A stretch of DNA of 64,000 nucleotides from Microcaldota archaeon (GTDB taxonomy: Archaea; Micrarchaeota; Micrarchaeia; Micrarchaeales; Micrarchaeaceae), in assembly GCA_021827995.1 (NCBI GenBank), contig JAKATK010000002.1:41225-105224 (forward strand). The letters run 5' to 3'. Each line of letters starts with the position of its first letter. The first letter of the stretch is position 1. Below the pieces are notes generated by a model. The model saw nothing but the letters and a program-made list of their open reading frames with translations. It was not told the DNA's origin and did no database searches. This document shows positions 15,812 to 24,818 of this stretch, in pieces. Position numbers and translations under genes: made by a program.

Positions 15812-18034
15812 CTAGCTACCGGCCATTACCTTGGCGAGCAGGCATGATTGGCCTGAAACCGCGGCGCCACCGGCCTGGAGGACGTTGTAGTACAGGCCGG
15901 AATACGACAGCGATCCGTTCGAATCCGGGTTTATCAGTATGAGTGGGCCCCTTGAAGCTGCATAGTCTAGGCAGGCTGTGCCTGTGACCGGGTAGCCTGG
16001 GCCTGTGCTCAGCGAGCACGAGTAGTTCTGCGCGCGTATTATGTAGACTGACCTGCCGGACTTGTTCAACTCGGCCTTCAGCGCACCGGCGCACTGCATT
16101 GCTGTAGAGTTGCTGGCGAACCCGGCTATCGAGGTGTTGACGCCTATGTACGCGCTCCTGCTCTGCGCCACGCTGCTCATGAAGCTGCTCACAGGTAGGA
16201 AGCCGGTGGCTGCCTGCGCTAGCATGTAGGTCCATGCCGCGTAGAGAAGGGCTATCATGAACAGGAACGTGAACAGCACGGCCCATGCGCGCCTGACGCG
16301 CGAATTGAGCTTTATCTTCTTGCTCGACTTCAGGCGCACGTATGTGAGCATGTAGATTACGAGCAGGACGACTACACCTATGGCCAGCGAGATGGAGAAG
16401 ACCCACAGCGGCGCGGCGGCCTCCTTAGCTTCTATGCTGCCAGGGCCCGTCTCGAGCACCGACAGTATGCCGCCGTCTATATTCTTGAGGAGCAGAGGCA
16501 GCGAGTACGGCTGTGACAGCGACTGCGCCTGCGATTTTATAGCTACCATATTGGAGGACAGCGTGTTTATCTGCGACGAGTTTATGCCGGAAGCGAGCTG
16601 CGCGTTGAACAGCTCCTGGCTCGCGAGAAGAGGGGCTAGCTGCTTCGGCATGGCGCTGCCGAATGTCAGCTGGTCCAGGAGCAGTGTCACGGTGTTGTTC
16701 TCGGCCTCGGCGTATAAGCCGTTGAACCGCGACTTTACGGCAGTATACGAGCTGTCCAGGAGGGCCAGCTGCCTGGTTACGGAGCTGCTCACCTGGCTGA
16801 CGTTCACCCCCTGGAGCAGGCTAGCCTGCTGGCTCGACAGCCGCGAGGCGTTCATGCTGCTGTTGAACTGCGAGAAGTCGTAGAACGCTGTGGTAAGACC
16901 AGAGACGTTGGCGGCCAGCGCAGGGTCGTGAACCATTGATAGCAACGCTGTGGCGTTGTCGAGCTCGGCGTAGTAGCGGGGCGCGATGGCTGCCTTGGCA
17001 TTCGTCAGCGTTCTGAGTTCAGCGCCGAAGAGTATCGGCCTGAACAGCGCCTCGTCCTCGCTCACTGTGGCGTTGGCTATAGGTGCTATCTGCGCGTCCG
17101 TAAGTGGTAATGACGTGAGGCCGGACAGCGCCGACTCCACCTGGCCTATGTCTGAATAGCTGAAGTTCGGCATCGGGCAGAAGGGGGTAGCTGCCTGCTG
17201 GCAGTACCACGGCGCTGCTGCAGTGCTCATCGTGCACGTAGATATTAGGAATGTTGTGGTGAAGTTTGGCGGCGGGGGGAAGACCGGGTCCCTCCTGAGC
17301 GTCGCGTTGAGCTTAGATATGTTGACTGCCAGGCTTTGAAGGCTCAGTATCGATGAACCCGCATTGGTGTAGTTGATCGATGACAGCGTATCGAAGTATT
17401 CATTGTAGTAGAGGCGCAGCTGGTTATACTGGATGGACAGGTTCTGCACGCCTGATGCGAACGGGCTTGGTATGCCCTCGGCCTGAAGCACTGACTCCTG
17501 CGGGGCGCGCAGTGCGCCGCCGCATATCGCGACAGTGTCGCAGGTGTTGGCCATGCACGTCTGCTGCGACGACATGGTGGTGCTGGCGTTGCATAGGAAG
17601 TACGTGCCATTGTAACGCGTGACACCGGTGAACTGCAGGCATGTGGTCAGGTTCTTCTCGCTCACGTTCTCGAAGTTGAACATGTAGCTGTGGAGCTGGT
17701 TGAGGACCTGCTGGCTCGGGAAGTTGGTGCTCAACTCGTAGGATTTAATGATGCTGAACGCTGCCGACTTGTTCAGCACGAACGAGTACGACCCGTTGGC
17801 TACCTGCGTGATCAGTATGTGGCCGCCGGTGCCGTTCACCATCAGTATGTACGGCGCACCTGCAAGGTTCTCCAGATAGTACGACGCCCCGGCCATGACA
17901 CCCTGCGGCACGTTGGCGCTTATGAATGCTGACAGCGTAGCGTTGGGCCGTATCTGCGTCGGCATCGTCGGATTGTACGCGTATGCTAGCGCCGGCGCTA
18001 CGAGCACGCACAACAGGAGCAGGTAGGGTCGCAT
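15812..18034 (-). CDS. Large envelope protein with signal peptide and C-terminal membrane segments
   Basis: A 740-residue protein. The start is ATG 18034 because it opens a classic signal peptide (MRPYLLLLCVLVAPALAYAY); the longer frame lacks one. A minus-strand TATA (AATTTAAAAG, about 18061-18070) fits a near-leaderless transcript. A ~530-residue outside region is rich in Ser/Asn/Ala with long amphipathic stretches. It is followed by two membrane helices (PLWVFSISLAIGVVVLLVIYMLT and AWAVLFTFLFMIALLYAAWTY) around a short basic loop, then a ~130-residue outside domain with paired Cys (MQCAGAL, YSCSLS, ACLDYA, QSCLLAK). That last domain resembles the neighbouring 184-aa protein. Function unknown; a cell-envelope scaffold is plausible. 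Confidence 0.72.
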   Translation of the reverse strand: MRPYLLLLCVLVAPALAYAYNPTMPTQIRPNATLSAFISANVPQGVMAGASYYLENLAGAPYILMVNGTGGHILITQVANGSYSFVLNKSAAFSIIKSYELSTNFPSQQVLNQLHSYMFNFENVSEKNLTTCLQFTGVTRYNGTYFLCNASTTMSSQQTCMANTCDTVAICGGALRAPQESVLQAEGIPSPFASGVQNLSIQYNQLRLYYNEYFDTLSSINYTNAGSSILSLQSLAVNISKLNATLRRDPVFPPPPNFTTTFLISTCTMSTAAAPWYCQQAATPFCPMPNFSYSDIGQVESALSGLTSLPLTDAQIAPIANATVSEDEALFRPILFGAELRTLTNAKAAIAPRYYAELDNATALLSMVHDPALAANVSGLTTAFYDFSQFNSSMNASRLSSQQASLLQGVNVSQVSSSVTRQLALLDSSYTAVKSRFNGLYAEAENNTVTLLLDQLTFGSAMPKQLAPLLASQELFNAQLASGINSSQINTLSSNMVAIKSQAQSLSQPYSLPLLLKNIDGGILSVLETGPGSIEAKEAAAPLWVFSISLAIGVVVLLVIYMLTYVRLKSSKKIKLNSRVRRAWAVLFTFLFMIALLYAAWTYMLAQAATGFLPVSSFMSSVAQSRSAYIGVNTSIAGFASNSTAMQCAGALKAELNKSGRSVYIIRAQNYSCSLSTGPGYPVTGTACLDYAASRGPLILINPDSNGSLSYSGLYYNVLQAGGAAVSGQSCLLAKVMAGS

Positions 18035-18300
18035 GGCACCGCAATTATTTGACAGCAAGCCTTTTAAATTGTATCTGTGCGTTCCATTTGCGTTCGATAA
18101 AATATCGACGTCAAAGGCTTGGGACTTGACTTCGCAGTATTCCATCCTGGTAATGTTCCTTGGAGAACGGTCCAAGTACGCGTAGCCGCGTTCTTACGAT
18201 GGCTTGTGATGGGCGTGCGATTGCGTTATGGTGCACGGCGCGTAAATTGGGCGCATTTAGGCCACGACGGCACGGGTGGCTCGCGCTATGCCGCATGATT

Positions 18301-18352
18301 TAAAACAAAGAGAAAAAGAACGCGGGCAGCAGCCTCACCGGCTGCTGCTCGC
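18301..18352 (-). terminator. Hairpin plus T-tract after the S-layer gene
   Basis: On the minus strand, GCAGCAGCC - loop of 5 - GGCTGCTGC (18326-18348), followed by a T-rich run (complement of the A-rich 18302-18320). It sits about 25 bases after the S-layer stop codon. The rest of the 338-base gap (18035-18372) holds the promoter of the large envelope protein at 18061-18070; I see nothing else in it. Confidence 0.65.
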
Positions 18353-18372
18353 TAGCAAACTGCTTAGCGCCT

Positions 18373-21300
18373 TCACGAGGTCGAGGCCGCCGCGGTGTAC
18401 AGGTCGTTGATGAACTCTGTCGAGGCCTGTGTGGTCTGCGCCGCGGTGTACCCAGCGACGACTATCTTGTTGTTGCCGCACTGCTGCACCAGCACTGACG
18501 TCGGGGTTATCGAAGCCACGGTAGCGGCCGGGCAATACTGCTCGGTCAGCTGGTTCACGTATCCGCTGCCTATCAGTATCAGGCTGCTGCCTGGGCTTGA
18601 GGCGTTCGCCAGGACCACGAGCGGTGTCGTGCCGGTCAGCATCGACTGCAGGCTCGCCGGCGTCTCGTACGTCTTCGGCGTGATCTGTATTGCTGAGCCT
18701 TGTGCGAGGTTGCTGATGCCGTTGATCGTGTAGTTCGTCGTGCCGCTCAGGGCTATCGAGGCGTTGATCTTCGCCACGCTCAGGTTGTACACGCCTGGTA
18801 TGTTGACCGCCTGGCCGACTGCGAATGGTCCGTACGTGTGCGTGGTCGAGCTCGTCTTAGACGCGTTCACGAACGGAGCGGCGACGAATTCAAGCGAGTC
18901 GACGCTCTTCGCGAAGTCTATGGTCAAGCTCGTGGGCGAGATCGAGGCTACCTTGCTGCCGCGCTCTGTCCTGAAGCCGACCTTGGCGTTGACCGAGTGG
19001 ATGCCGCTGCCCACGCTGGTCGAGTTGTACGTCATGTTGTTCGACGTGCCGCCCGGGGTCTGGTTCAGCTGGAACAGGGTGCCGTCTATGGCCGGCCTGC
19101 CCGTGCTCGAGTTGTAGATGCCGAAGCTAAGCTGGTCCTGTATGTTGGACTGGCCTGGCACAGCGCTCTCGTTCATGCGGTAGGCTGCGAACTCATGGAT
19201 GTGACCTGCTGCACCGGTGAACGACACGTTGTTCATGGCAAAGGTCGTCTGCGGCTGGCCGTTCTGCTGGTTGTACAGCACGCTAGAACCTGGCGTTATC
19301 AGGTCGTAGGCCTTGCCAGACGTAGAGTACAGCACCTGCGGCGCTATCGGGTACAGTATGGCTAGTACCTTACTGCCTACCGTGCCTTCCGGTTCATTGG
19401 CTGTTATGGTCACGTTCAGGCCCGGAATCGCGTGGCTTAGCTGTATCTTCGTTATGTTGTAGTAGTCGCCAGCAAATGAGTTCGCGAAGGCGGTGGACAC
19501 GCTGCCCACTGTAGTGCTGTTCGCCGGGAACGACGTCACACCATGGGCAGGCGAGCCTGCCACAGTTATGGTGAAGGTGTAGTTCTGGTTTACCAGGTCG
19601 GCCTCGGCAGCTGTCGCGACCTTATAGTTTATGTAGGTCGCGTTAGTCGTAGAGCCAGCTGGTATCTCGTTCGCGGTCTCGTTGAGCTGGTACGGTATCA
19701 GGTCGTACGTGACCGATGACGCCGTCTGCCCGCCGAAGCTGAACGCGTTCGGTATCTGGCTCGTAACCACGAGCTCCTGGGCCGGCTCGGTTATGTTGTT
19801 TATGTTGCCCAAGCCCGATCCGGTCTTGGCGTTGTTGTTCTCGTAGGCGACGGAGTTCGAGTACGTGGTCGAAGCAGTCACGGCATCGAAGCTACCTGTG
19901 CCAAGAGTCTCACCGACGAATGTCAGCGAGTAGGCAGCCGGGCTTTCTATTATGTTGATGCTCTGCCCTGGCTGCAGCGCCTGCTCCGGGCTCGTGTTGT
20001 AGGCTGCTATCTGCTGCAGCGCATTCGGCTGGCCATTAGATTGTGCGCTAGAGTTTACCCAGCCGATCTCTGCCTCCCAGCCCGGGTCGTATGTCGTGTT
20101 CCACGGCTTACCGCTCGTTATGTTGAACACGTTCGAGTAGAGCTGTAGCTTGGCCCATCTGCTCCCTACGCCGACTATACCTGCGGCGGTCTGGTTGACC
20201 TTGACGTACAGCCTGTGGCCGCTCACGTTGAACTCGTGGGCCTGTGTGCTCGGGAAGACAGATGTCTCGTTCGTCAGCACTCCATTGTAGTATATGTCCA
20301 GTATCGCCGGTGCTGTGCCGTTCTGGTTGACGAAGCCAACGTCCTTCAGAGTCACGTTGAACGGGCCGCTGGTGATGCCCTGACCCACATACACCGTCGT
20401 CATGTTCGACAGGGCCGAAGCGAGCTCCAGCTTGCCACCGAACGCCACGTGGTTTGCGGCAACAGTGCCGACCGAGTGGGAGGTGTAGTTCAGAATCACC
20501 CAGTTCTGGCCGAGCAGCTGTATCGAAGCGGTGTTTATCGAGTTGGATGAGGTTCTGTTCTTAATAGGGGTGCTGAAGACCGCCTGGTACGCTGCACCAG
20601 GACCTACTAGGGCCAAGGTGCCTGTCTGCTGGTCGAAGACCGGGAAGCCAGAGATCCAAAGGTACTCGCTCTCGCCATTGGCTCCTGAATTGCTCATGAG
20701 CGAAGGCAGCTGAGTGCTGTCCAATCTTAGTATGTTGTCCATCGGTGGGTGTGTCGGAGCAGCCGATGAGCTGTTAGTCAGGCCGGTGAACGAGATGCCA
20801 CCGCCGTTGCTGCTCGGTGAGACGGACACGAACGGCACTGTGCCGACAATGCTGTGGTTGTAGACGCTGAACGGTGACAGCGACTGGAGAGAGTTGTTCT
20901 CCGGGTAGCCGTATGAGGTCGACCCTGACAGGTACTTTGTCTGCAGGTAGCCACCGCTGGTTGTTCCCCTGTTTAGGACTGAGCCTATTAGTGCATATAT
21001 CGGGTACGAGCCGCTAGTCACTGACGTGCCGGTCTTGTTGAGCCAGACCTGCGCGTTGGACAGCGCGTAGTGCGGTGAGGCCACTGAAACGCTCAGCACC
21101 TTGAGGGCCGCTGTCGAGTTTATCGTGGCTGTCACGTTTGCCTGTGTCGCGGCCAAATTGCCTATTGCAGCTGCGATGTTCGCTGCAGCGACGCCGTCGC
21201 TCGGTGCGGCCGTAGCGCCCACTGCAATCTGTACAACAGGTTGGCCCGAGTTGTTTATTATCGGTATGCTCTGGAAGGAGACGCTGGCGAACGCAATGCC

Positions 21301-21378
21301 CGCGCCCAAGAGCGCAGCGCCCGCAGCCACAGCAGCTATCCTCTTCACAGTTCTCTTTCTGCCGGTTGTGCTATTCAT
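18373..21378 (-). CDS. S-layer protein
   Basis: A 1001-residue secreted protein, probably the main surface-layer subunit. A basic N-terminus (MNSTTGRKRTVKRIAAVAA) leads into a signal helix ending GIAFAS. Mature residues ~40-75 (NNSGQPVVQIAVGATAAPSDGVAAANIAAAIG) are the typical N-terminal segment of archaeal S-layer proteins of the S_layer_N type. The rest is beta-rich, Thr/Ser/Asn-heavy, with dozens of N-X-S/T sequons and few Cys, the last residues (EFINDLYTAAAS) closing a final domain with QYCPAATVASITP. Expression signals are strong: a TATA box and a near-perfect Shine-Dalgarno. It is a likely substrate of STT3 at 61200-63989. Confidence 0.88.
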   Translation of the reverse strand: MNSTTGRKRTVKRIAAVAAGAALLGAGIAFASVSFQSIPIINNSGQPVVQIAVGATAAPSDGVAAANIAAAIGNLAATQANVTATINSTAALKVLSVSVASPHYALSNAQVWLNKTGTSVTSGSYPIYALIGSVLNRGTTSGGYLQTKYLSGSTSYGYPENNSLQSLSPFSVYNHSIVGTVPFVSVSPSSNGGGISFTGLTNSSSAAPTHPPMDNILRLDSTQLPSLMSNSGANGESEYLWISGFPVFDQQTGTLALVGPGAAYQAVFSTPIKNRTSSNSINTASIQLLGQNWVILNYTSHSVGTVAANHVAFGGKLELASALSNMTTVYVGQGITSGPFNVTLKDVGFVNQNGTAPAILDIYYNGVLTNETSVFPSTQAHEFNVSGHRLYVKVNQTAAGIVGVGSRWAKLQLYSNVFNITSGKPWNTTYDPGWEAEIGWVNSSAQSNGQPNALQQIAAYNTSPEQALQPGQSINIIESPAAYSLTFVGETLGTGSFDAVTASTTYSNSVAYENNNAKTGSGLGNINNITEPAQELVVTSQIPNAFSFGGQTASSVTYDLIPYQLNETANEIPAGSTTNATYINYKVATAAEADLVNQNYTFTITVAGSPAHGVTSFPANSTTVGSVSTAFANSFAGDYYNITKIQLSHAIPGLNVTITANEPEGTVGSKVLAILYPIAPQVLYSTSGKAYDLITPGSSVLYNQQNGQPQTTFAMNNVSFTGAAGHIHEFAAYRMNESAVPGQSNIQDQLSFGIYNSSTGRPAIDGTLFQLNQTPGGTSNNMTYNSTSVGSGIHSVNAKVGFRTERGSKVASISPTSLTIDFAKSVDSLEFVAAPFVNASKTSSTTHTYGPFAVGQAVNIPGVYNLSVAKINASIALSGTTNYTINGISNLAQGSAIQITPKTYETPASLQSMLTGTTPLVVLANASSPGSSLILIGSGYVNQLTEQYCPAATVASITPTSVLVQQCGNNKIVVAGYTAAQTTQASTEFINDLYTAAASTS

Positions 21379-21419
21379 TCTATCACATCCTAAATTTTAA
21401 ACATTATCAAACAACAAGG

Positions 21420-21427
21420 TATTTAAA
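21420..21427 (-). promoter_or_regulatory. S-layer gene promoter (TATA box)
   Basis: Minus-strand CCCTTTAAATACC contains a consensus TATA box about 45 bases before the ATG, predicting a leader of about 20 bases. The leader carries GGATGTGAT (21382-21390), one mismatch from the full anti-16S sequence GGAGGTGAT, 3 bases before the ATG. It is the best ribosome binding site I noticed in the window, fitting a very highly expressed gene. Confidence 0.7.
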
Positions 21428-21567
21428 GGGATGCATCTCATGTAAGATTTTTTTTATACGAGTTCGTGCCTTGTTCGTCTTTTGTCAAAACTGTGTTCAT
21501 TTATAGACGCAAAAACGCGGTCTTTTGACGTCATGCGACGTCAGGGCACTGCGTTGGGCGTCGAAGC

Positions 21568-22836
21568 ATGCGAGGCATGCGATTTCCAGGTCCGCGAGAA
21601 GGCGGCATTGATATTACACGCTGGTGTTTAAAAGGGTTGCACAGCATTACTGGTGTGGAGGACCATTTCGGCTTCGGCTACTTGCTGGCATCGAGGGCGT
21701 TCAGGAGCGTCGGCATAATATACATGACTCTAGCGACGCCACTGCTCTTACTGGCCCTTGGCGTTCATGTAGTTTACATAGGCCTAGTGCTCTTCGGCAC
21801 GATAGCGTTCGGCGCGGCGCAGACGGTCTTGCTCGGCATGCTCGGCGAGAGGACGAGCTACAGGTTGGCCCTTGTGATAGGCGATCTGATCCCGTGCACT
21901 GCGGCCCTAGTCATAGGGCTTGGAGCAGGAATGACGCTCATGATAGCGGCCCTGATCGTGGGCGGCCTGGGCGGCACCGCCGGCGCAATGCGCGGCGCCT
22001 TCTCGCCGGCTACGACTGCGCTGGTGGCCCACAACTGGGGCGACGAACGCGAGAGGGCCAGGCGCCTCGGCTACCTGGTGACCGTGGCCGCGGTGTTCAG
22101 CATCGGAGGTAGCCTGCTGCTCGCGTCGCACGCTTACGCGGCGATCGTATACGGCAGCGTGGGCGCATTCAGGCTGCTCTTCCTAGTCGCGGCCGGAGCG
22201 CTGCTGGCCTCGGCGGCAAGCGTGGCCTTCGTCAGGGAGAGCGAGCACGAAGAGAAGACGACGCAGTTCATGAAGCCTGTCAGCAGGGACTACACGCTAA
22301 GGGTGGTCGCCTCGAACGCGCTGTCAGGCCTAGGCATGGGCGTGGCCATACCGATACTGCCGCTGTGGTTCGGCCTGGCGTTCCACGCGAGCACCGGCAT
22401 GATAGGCGCGGTCTTCGCGGCGTCGTACTTCGCGACGGCTGCGGGGTCGTTCGCCGCGAGCAGGCTATCGCACAGGCTCGACATACTGCTGACGGCGTCG
22501 GCGACGCGCAGCCTCGGCGGGCTCCTCCTCGTCGCGATGGCGTTCTCCGGCTGGCTCCCCATGGCCGCGGCGCTCTACGCCGCTAGGATGTTCGTGAGCG
22601 GTTTCGGATCGCCGACGAGGAGCACAGCCAACATGAGGGGCATAAGCAGGGAGGACTACGGCACCGCAACGAGCATACAAGGCTTATCGACGAGGCTCTC
22701 GCAGACCAGTTCAGGCATCAGCGGTTACCTTCTGGAGTACGCGCTCGAGGCGCCGCTTCTGGTCGGCGGTGCGCTTCAGGTCGTAGGCGGCGTCGCATAT
22801 TTCGTGATGCTGCGGCACAAAAATGCAGCCGGCTAA
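21568..22836 (+). CDS. MFS transporter
   Basis: A 422-residue membrane protein with about 11-12 predicted helices in two halves, split by the cytosolic loop VRESEHEEKTTQFMKPVSRDYTLR near residue 230. The short loop RARRLGYLVTVAAVF and the half-repeat loop SRLSHRLD match the major facilitator superfamily layout. Substrate is not evident; the family includes drug and metabolite exporters. The first ~35 residues are hydrophilic, so a later start is possible, but I see no better one. It diverges from the S-layer gene. Confidence 0.8.
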   Translation: MRGMRFPGPREGGIDITRWCLKGLHSITGVEDHFGFGYLLASRAFRSVGIIYMTLATPLLLLALGVHVVYIGLVLFGTIAFGAAQTVLLGMLGERTSYRLALVIGDLIPCTAALVIGLGAGMTLMIAALIVGGLGGTAGAMRGAFSPATTALVAHNWGDERERARRLGYLVTVAAVFSIGGSLLLASHAYAAIVYGSVGAFRLLFLVAAGALLASAASVAFVRESEHEEKTTQFMKPVSRDYTLRVVASNALSGLGMGVAIPILPLWFGLAFHASTGMIGAVFAASYFATAAGSFAASRLSHRLDILLTASATRSLGGLLLVAMAFSGWLPMAAALYAARMFVSGFGSPTRSTANMRGISREDYGTATSIQGLSTRLSQTSSGISGYLLEYALEAPLLVGGALQVVGGVAYFVMLRHKNAAG

Positions 22837-22962
22837 CGGTGTGCGCCGACCGGTATGCCGACCGATACGCAGCCAACGGCAGGGCCAGTGCATACAACGC
22901 ATATATACTATAATATGGATATGGAAAAAAAGACGAGTGCGCTGCCGCATCTGGGTGTTTCC

Positions 22963-23490
22963 ATGAAAAAGTTCATATTCTTTGACGGCGACGGTACGCT
23001 CTGGTACCCGGCGCTGACCAGGCGGAGGAGGGCACCGCACTGGATATACTACGATGCGGTTACGGCACGCGACCCGAACGCGCACCTGGTGCTGACGCAT
23101 CCGTCGAAAATGGTGCTGAAGAGGCTAAAGGCCATGGGCGTGCGCATGGCCGTAATATCTATAGTGCCTGGGCCGTGGCTGAGAGCACAGAGGATACTAG
23201 ACAGGCGCGTCAAGCACTTCGGCCTGGAGGCCTTCTTCGACGGTATCTACCCTGCGCAGAAGAGGAGCGACGCGAAGGGCAGGATCATGGAGCGCGTGCT
23301 GCTGGAGCACGGCATTAGTAAGCGCGATGCCCTCATGGTCGGGGACAGCTACGTCTATGATTACATGTCGGCTGTGAAGAGGGGCATACCGGCAGTGCTG
23401 ATATACCCGAAGAACTACGGCAGCGCGGATGCCATTAGGGTAAAGCGGCGCGTGAAGCGCATGGACCAGATAATGCGCTACGTCAGATGA
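22963..23490 (+). CDS. HAD-superfamily phosphatase
   Basis: A 175-residue hydrolase. Motif I is FFDGDGTLWYP (both catalytic Asp present), motif II is in VISIVPG, motif III is the Lys/Arg in KRSDAKG, and motif IV is VGDSYVYDYMSAVKRG. The compact size and DGDGTLW opening recall magnesium-dependent phosphatase-1 and histidinol-phosphatase-like members. The start is set at ATG 22963, since homology begins at once; the upstream extension includes the TATA-like gcatatatactataat (22899-22914). Its end overlaps the convergent isomerase gene by 8 bases. Confidence 0.75.
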   Translation: MKKFIFFDGDGTLWYPALTRRRRAPHWIYYDAVTARDPNAHLVLTHPSKMVLKRLKAMGVRMAVISIVPGPWLRAQRILDRRVKHFGLEAFFDGIYPAQKRSDAKGRIMERVLLEHGISKRDALMVGDSYVYDYMSAVKRGIPAVLIYPKNYGSADAIRVKRRVKRMDQIMRYVR

Positions 23491-24550
23491 GCAGGCCATG
23501 CGTCAGCCTCCGCAGCGACGCGGGGAACGGCTCAGTCGCTATGCCGCGCTCTGTTATTATGGCGGACACGAGCCTGTGCGGCGTCACATCGAATGCCGGG
23601 TTCAGGGTAGGGACGCCAGGCACAGTTATCAGAAGCTTGCCAAGTATGTTCCGCACCTCCTCAGGATTCCTCTGCTCTATCGGTATCGACTTCCCTCTCG
23701 GGTCTATCGTAGAGATCGGTGCTGCGACGTAGAAAGGTATGCTGTGGTATTTCGCTAGCACTGCGAGTCCGTACGTGCCTATCTTGTTGGCCACGTCGCC
23801 GTTCATCAGTATCCTGTCGGCGCCGAGGAGCACCTTTGTGACGCCCGCATTCTCCATCGCATACGCGGCCATGTTGTCGGTTATCAGCGTCGCCGGTATG
23901 CCATCGCGGGTGAGCTCCCACATCGTCAGCCTGGCTCCCTGGTAGAGCGGCGCGGTGTGCGTAGCTATTACCTTTATGTCCTTGCCTGAGCGCCACGCCG
24001 TCCTTATGACGCCGTATGAGGTGCCGAAACCTGCGGTGGCTAGGGCGCCTGCGTTGCAGTGCGTAAGTATGACGTCGCCATCGCGTATCAGCGAGTCACC
24101 AAAGCGGCCCATGCGCATGTTGGCCTCGATGTCCTGGCGCTGTATCGTCAGCGCCTCATCTATCAGGCCAGACTTGAGGCGCCGCGGCGTGACGCCACTA
24201 CGGCGCAGCGACGCGGCCCTGTCGGTCATTCTGCTTATGGCCCAGAAGAGGTTCACCGCAGTGGGCCTGGTCTTGCCCAGCGCGGCGCCGGCGCTGCCGA
24301 CGCTCCTCATTATGGCGCTGACGTCATTGGGCGCCTTGGCTGCCGCCATCGCGATGCCCATGGCTGCGGCTACGCCTATGGCTGGCGCCCCCCTTATCTC
24401 TAGGCCGCGGATAGCCTTCGCTAGCCTGGGCACAGATGAACTCTCGACCCACTGTTCACGCCACGGCAGCTTACGCTGGTCTATCCAGGCCACGCGGCCG
24501 CCGCGCCAAAAGACCGGCTTTATGTCCGCTATGCTCCGGGATTTGACCAT
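23483..24550 (-). CDS. mtnA: MtnA-family isomerase (S-methyl-5-thioribose-1-phosphate isomerase-like)
   Basis: A 355-residue member of the eIF2B-like sugar-phosphate isomerase family. Catalytic Cys in THCNAGALATAGFGT and catalytic Asp in ITDNMAAYAM are present. IRGAPAIGVAAAMGIA, GARLTMWELTRDGIPA and LLGADRILMNGDVANKIGTYGLAVLA follow the MtnA pattern. MtnA converts methylthioribose 1-phosphate to the ribulose form in methionine salvage. In archaea, relatives also act on ribose 1,5-bisphosphate or 5-deoxyribose compounds, and no other salvage gene lies here, so the substrate is uncertain. Minus-strand TATA candidates lie near 24580-24607. Confidence 0.85.
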   Translation of the reverse strand: MVKSRSIADIKPVFWRGGRVAWIDQRKLPWREQWVESSSVPRLAKAIRGLEIRGAPAIGVAAAMGIAMAAAKAPNDVSAIMRSVGSAGAALGKTRPTAVNLFWAISRMTDRAASLRRSGVTPRRLKSGLIDEALTIQRQDIEANMRMGRFGDSLIRDGDVILTHCNAGALATAGFGTSYGVIRTAWRSGKDIKVIATHTAPLYQGARLTMWELTRDGIPATLITDNMAAYAMENAGVTKVLLGADRILMNGDVANKIGTYGLAVLAKYHSIPFYVAAPISTIDPRGKSIPIEQRNPEEVRNILGKLLITVPGVPTLNPAFDVTPHRLVSAIITERGIATEPFPASLRRLTHGLLI

Positions 24551-24734
24551 TGAATCAGCGTGCTGGGACAGCTACGAACGGTATATCTCTTAGGCAACCT
24601 TTTAAGCAGTTACGCGGACATGCCTAGGCACAGCAATAGTGCACGGCACGACTCAGATATCGATTCGCTCGCGTTGAATCTTCGTGATTCCTTAACTGTT
24701 AAAATACGGGCCATGCCTGAATGACTGCTAGCGC

Positions 24735-24751
24735 CCGCGGATAATCCGCGG
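24735..24751. repeat. Perfect palindromic site
   Basis: CCGCGGAT - A - ATCCGCGG, an 8-bp inverted repeat with a 1-base spacer, in the 268-base gap between two minus-strand genes. It lies past the stop of the Thr-stalked gene and upstream of the isomerase promoter. It could be a terminator hairpin or protein-binding site. The rest of the gap shows only the isomerase promoter. Confidence 0.4.
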
Positions 24752-24818
24752 ATGGTTGATAGCCTGCCCCATGGGCGCATATGTGGGCCCTCTCACAAGA
24801 CGCCTGGCCGTGGGCGCT

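Noticed and set aside
18700..19365. 221-aa plus-strand frame inside the S-layer gene
   Set aside because: Antisense of a well-supported gene; Arg/Val/His-rich composition typical of a shadow frame.
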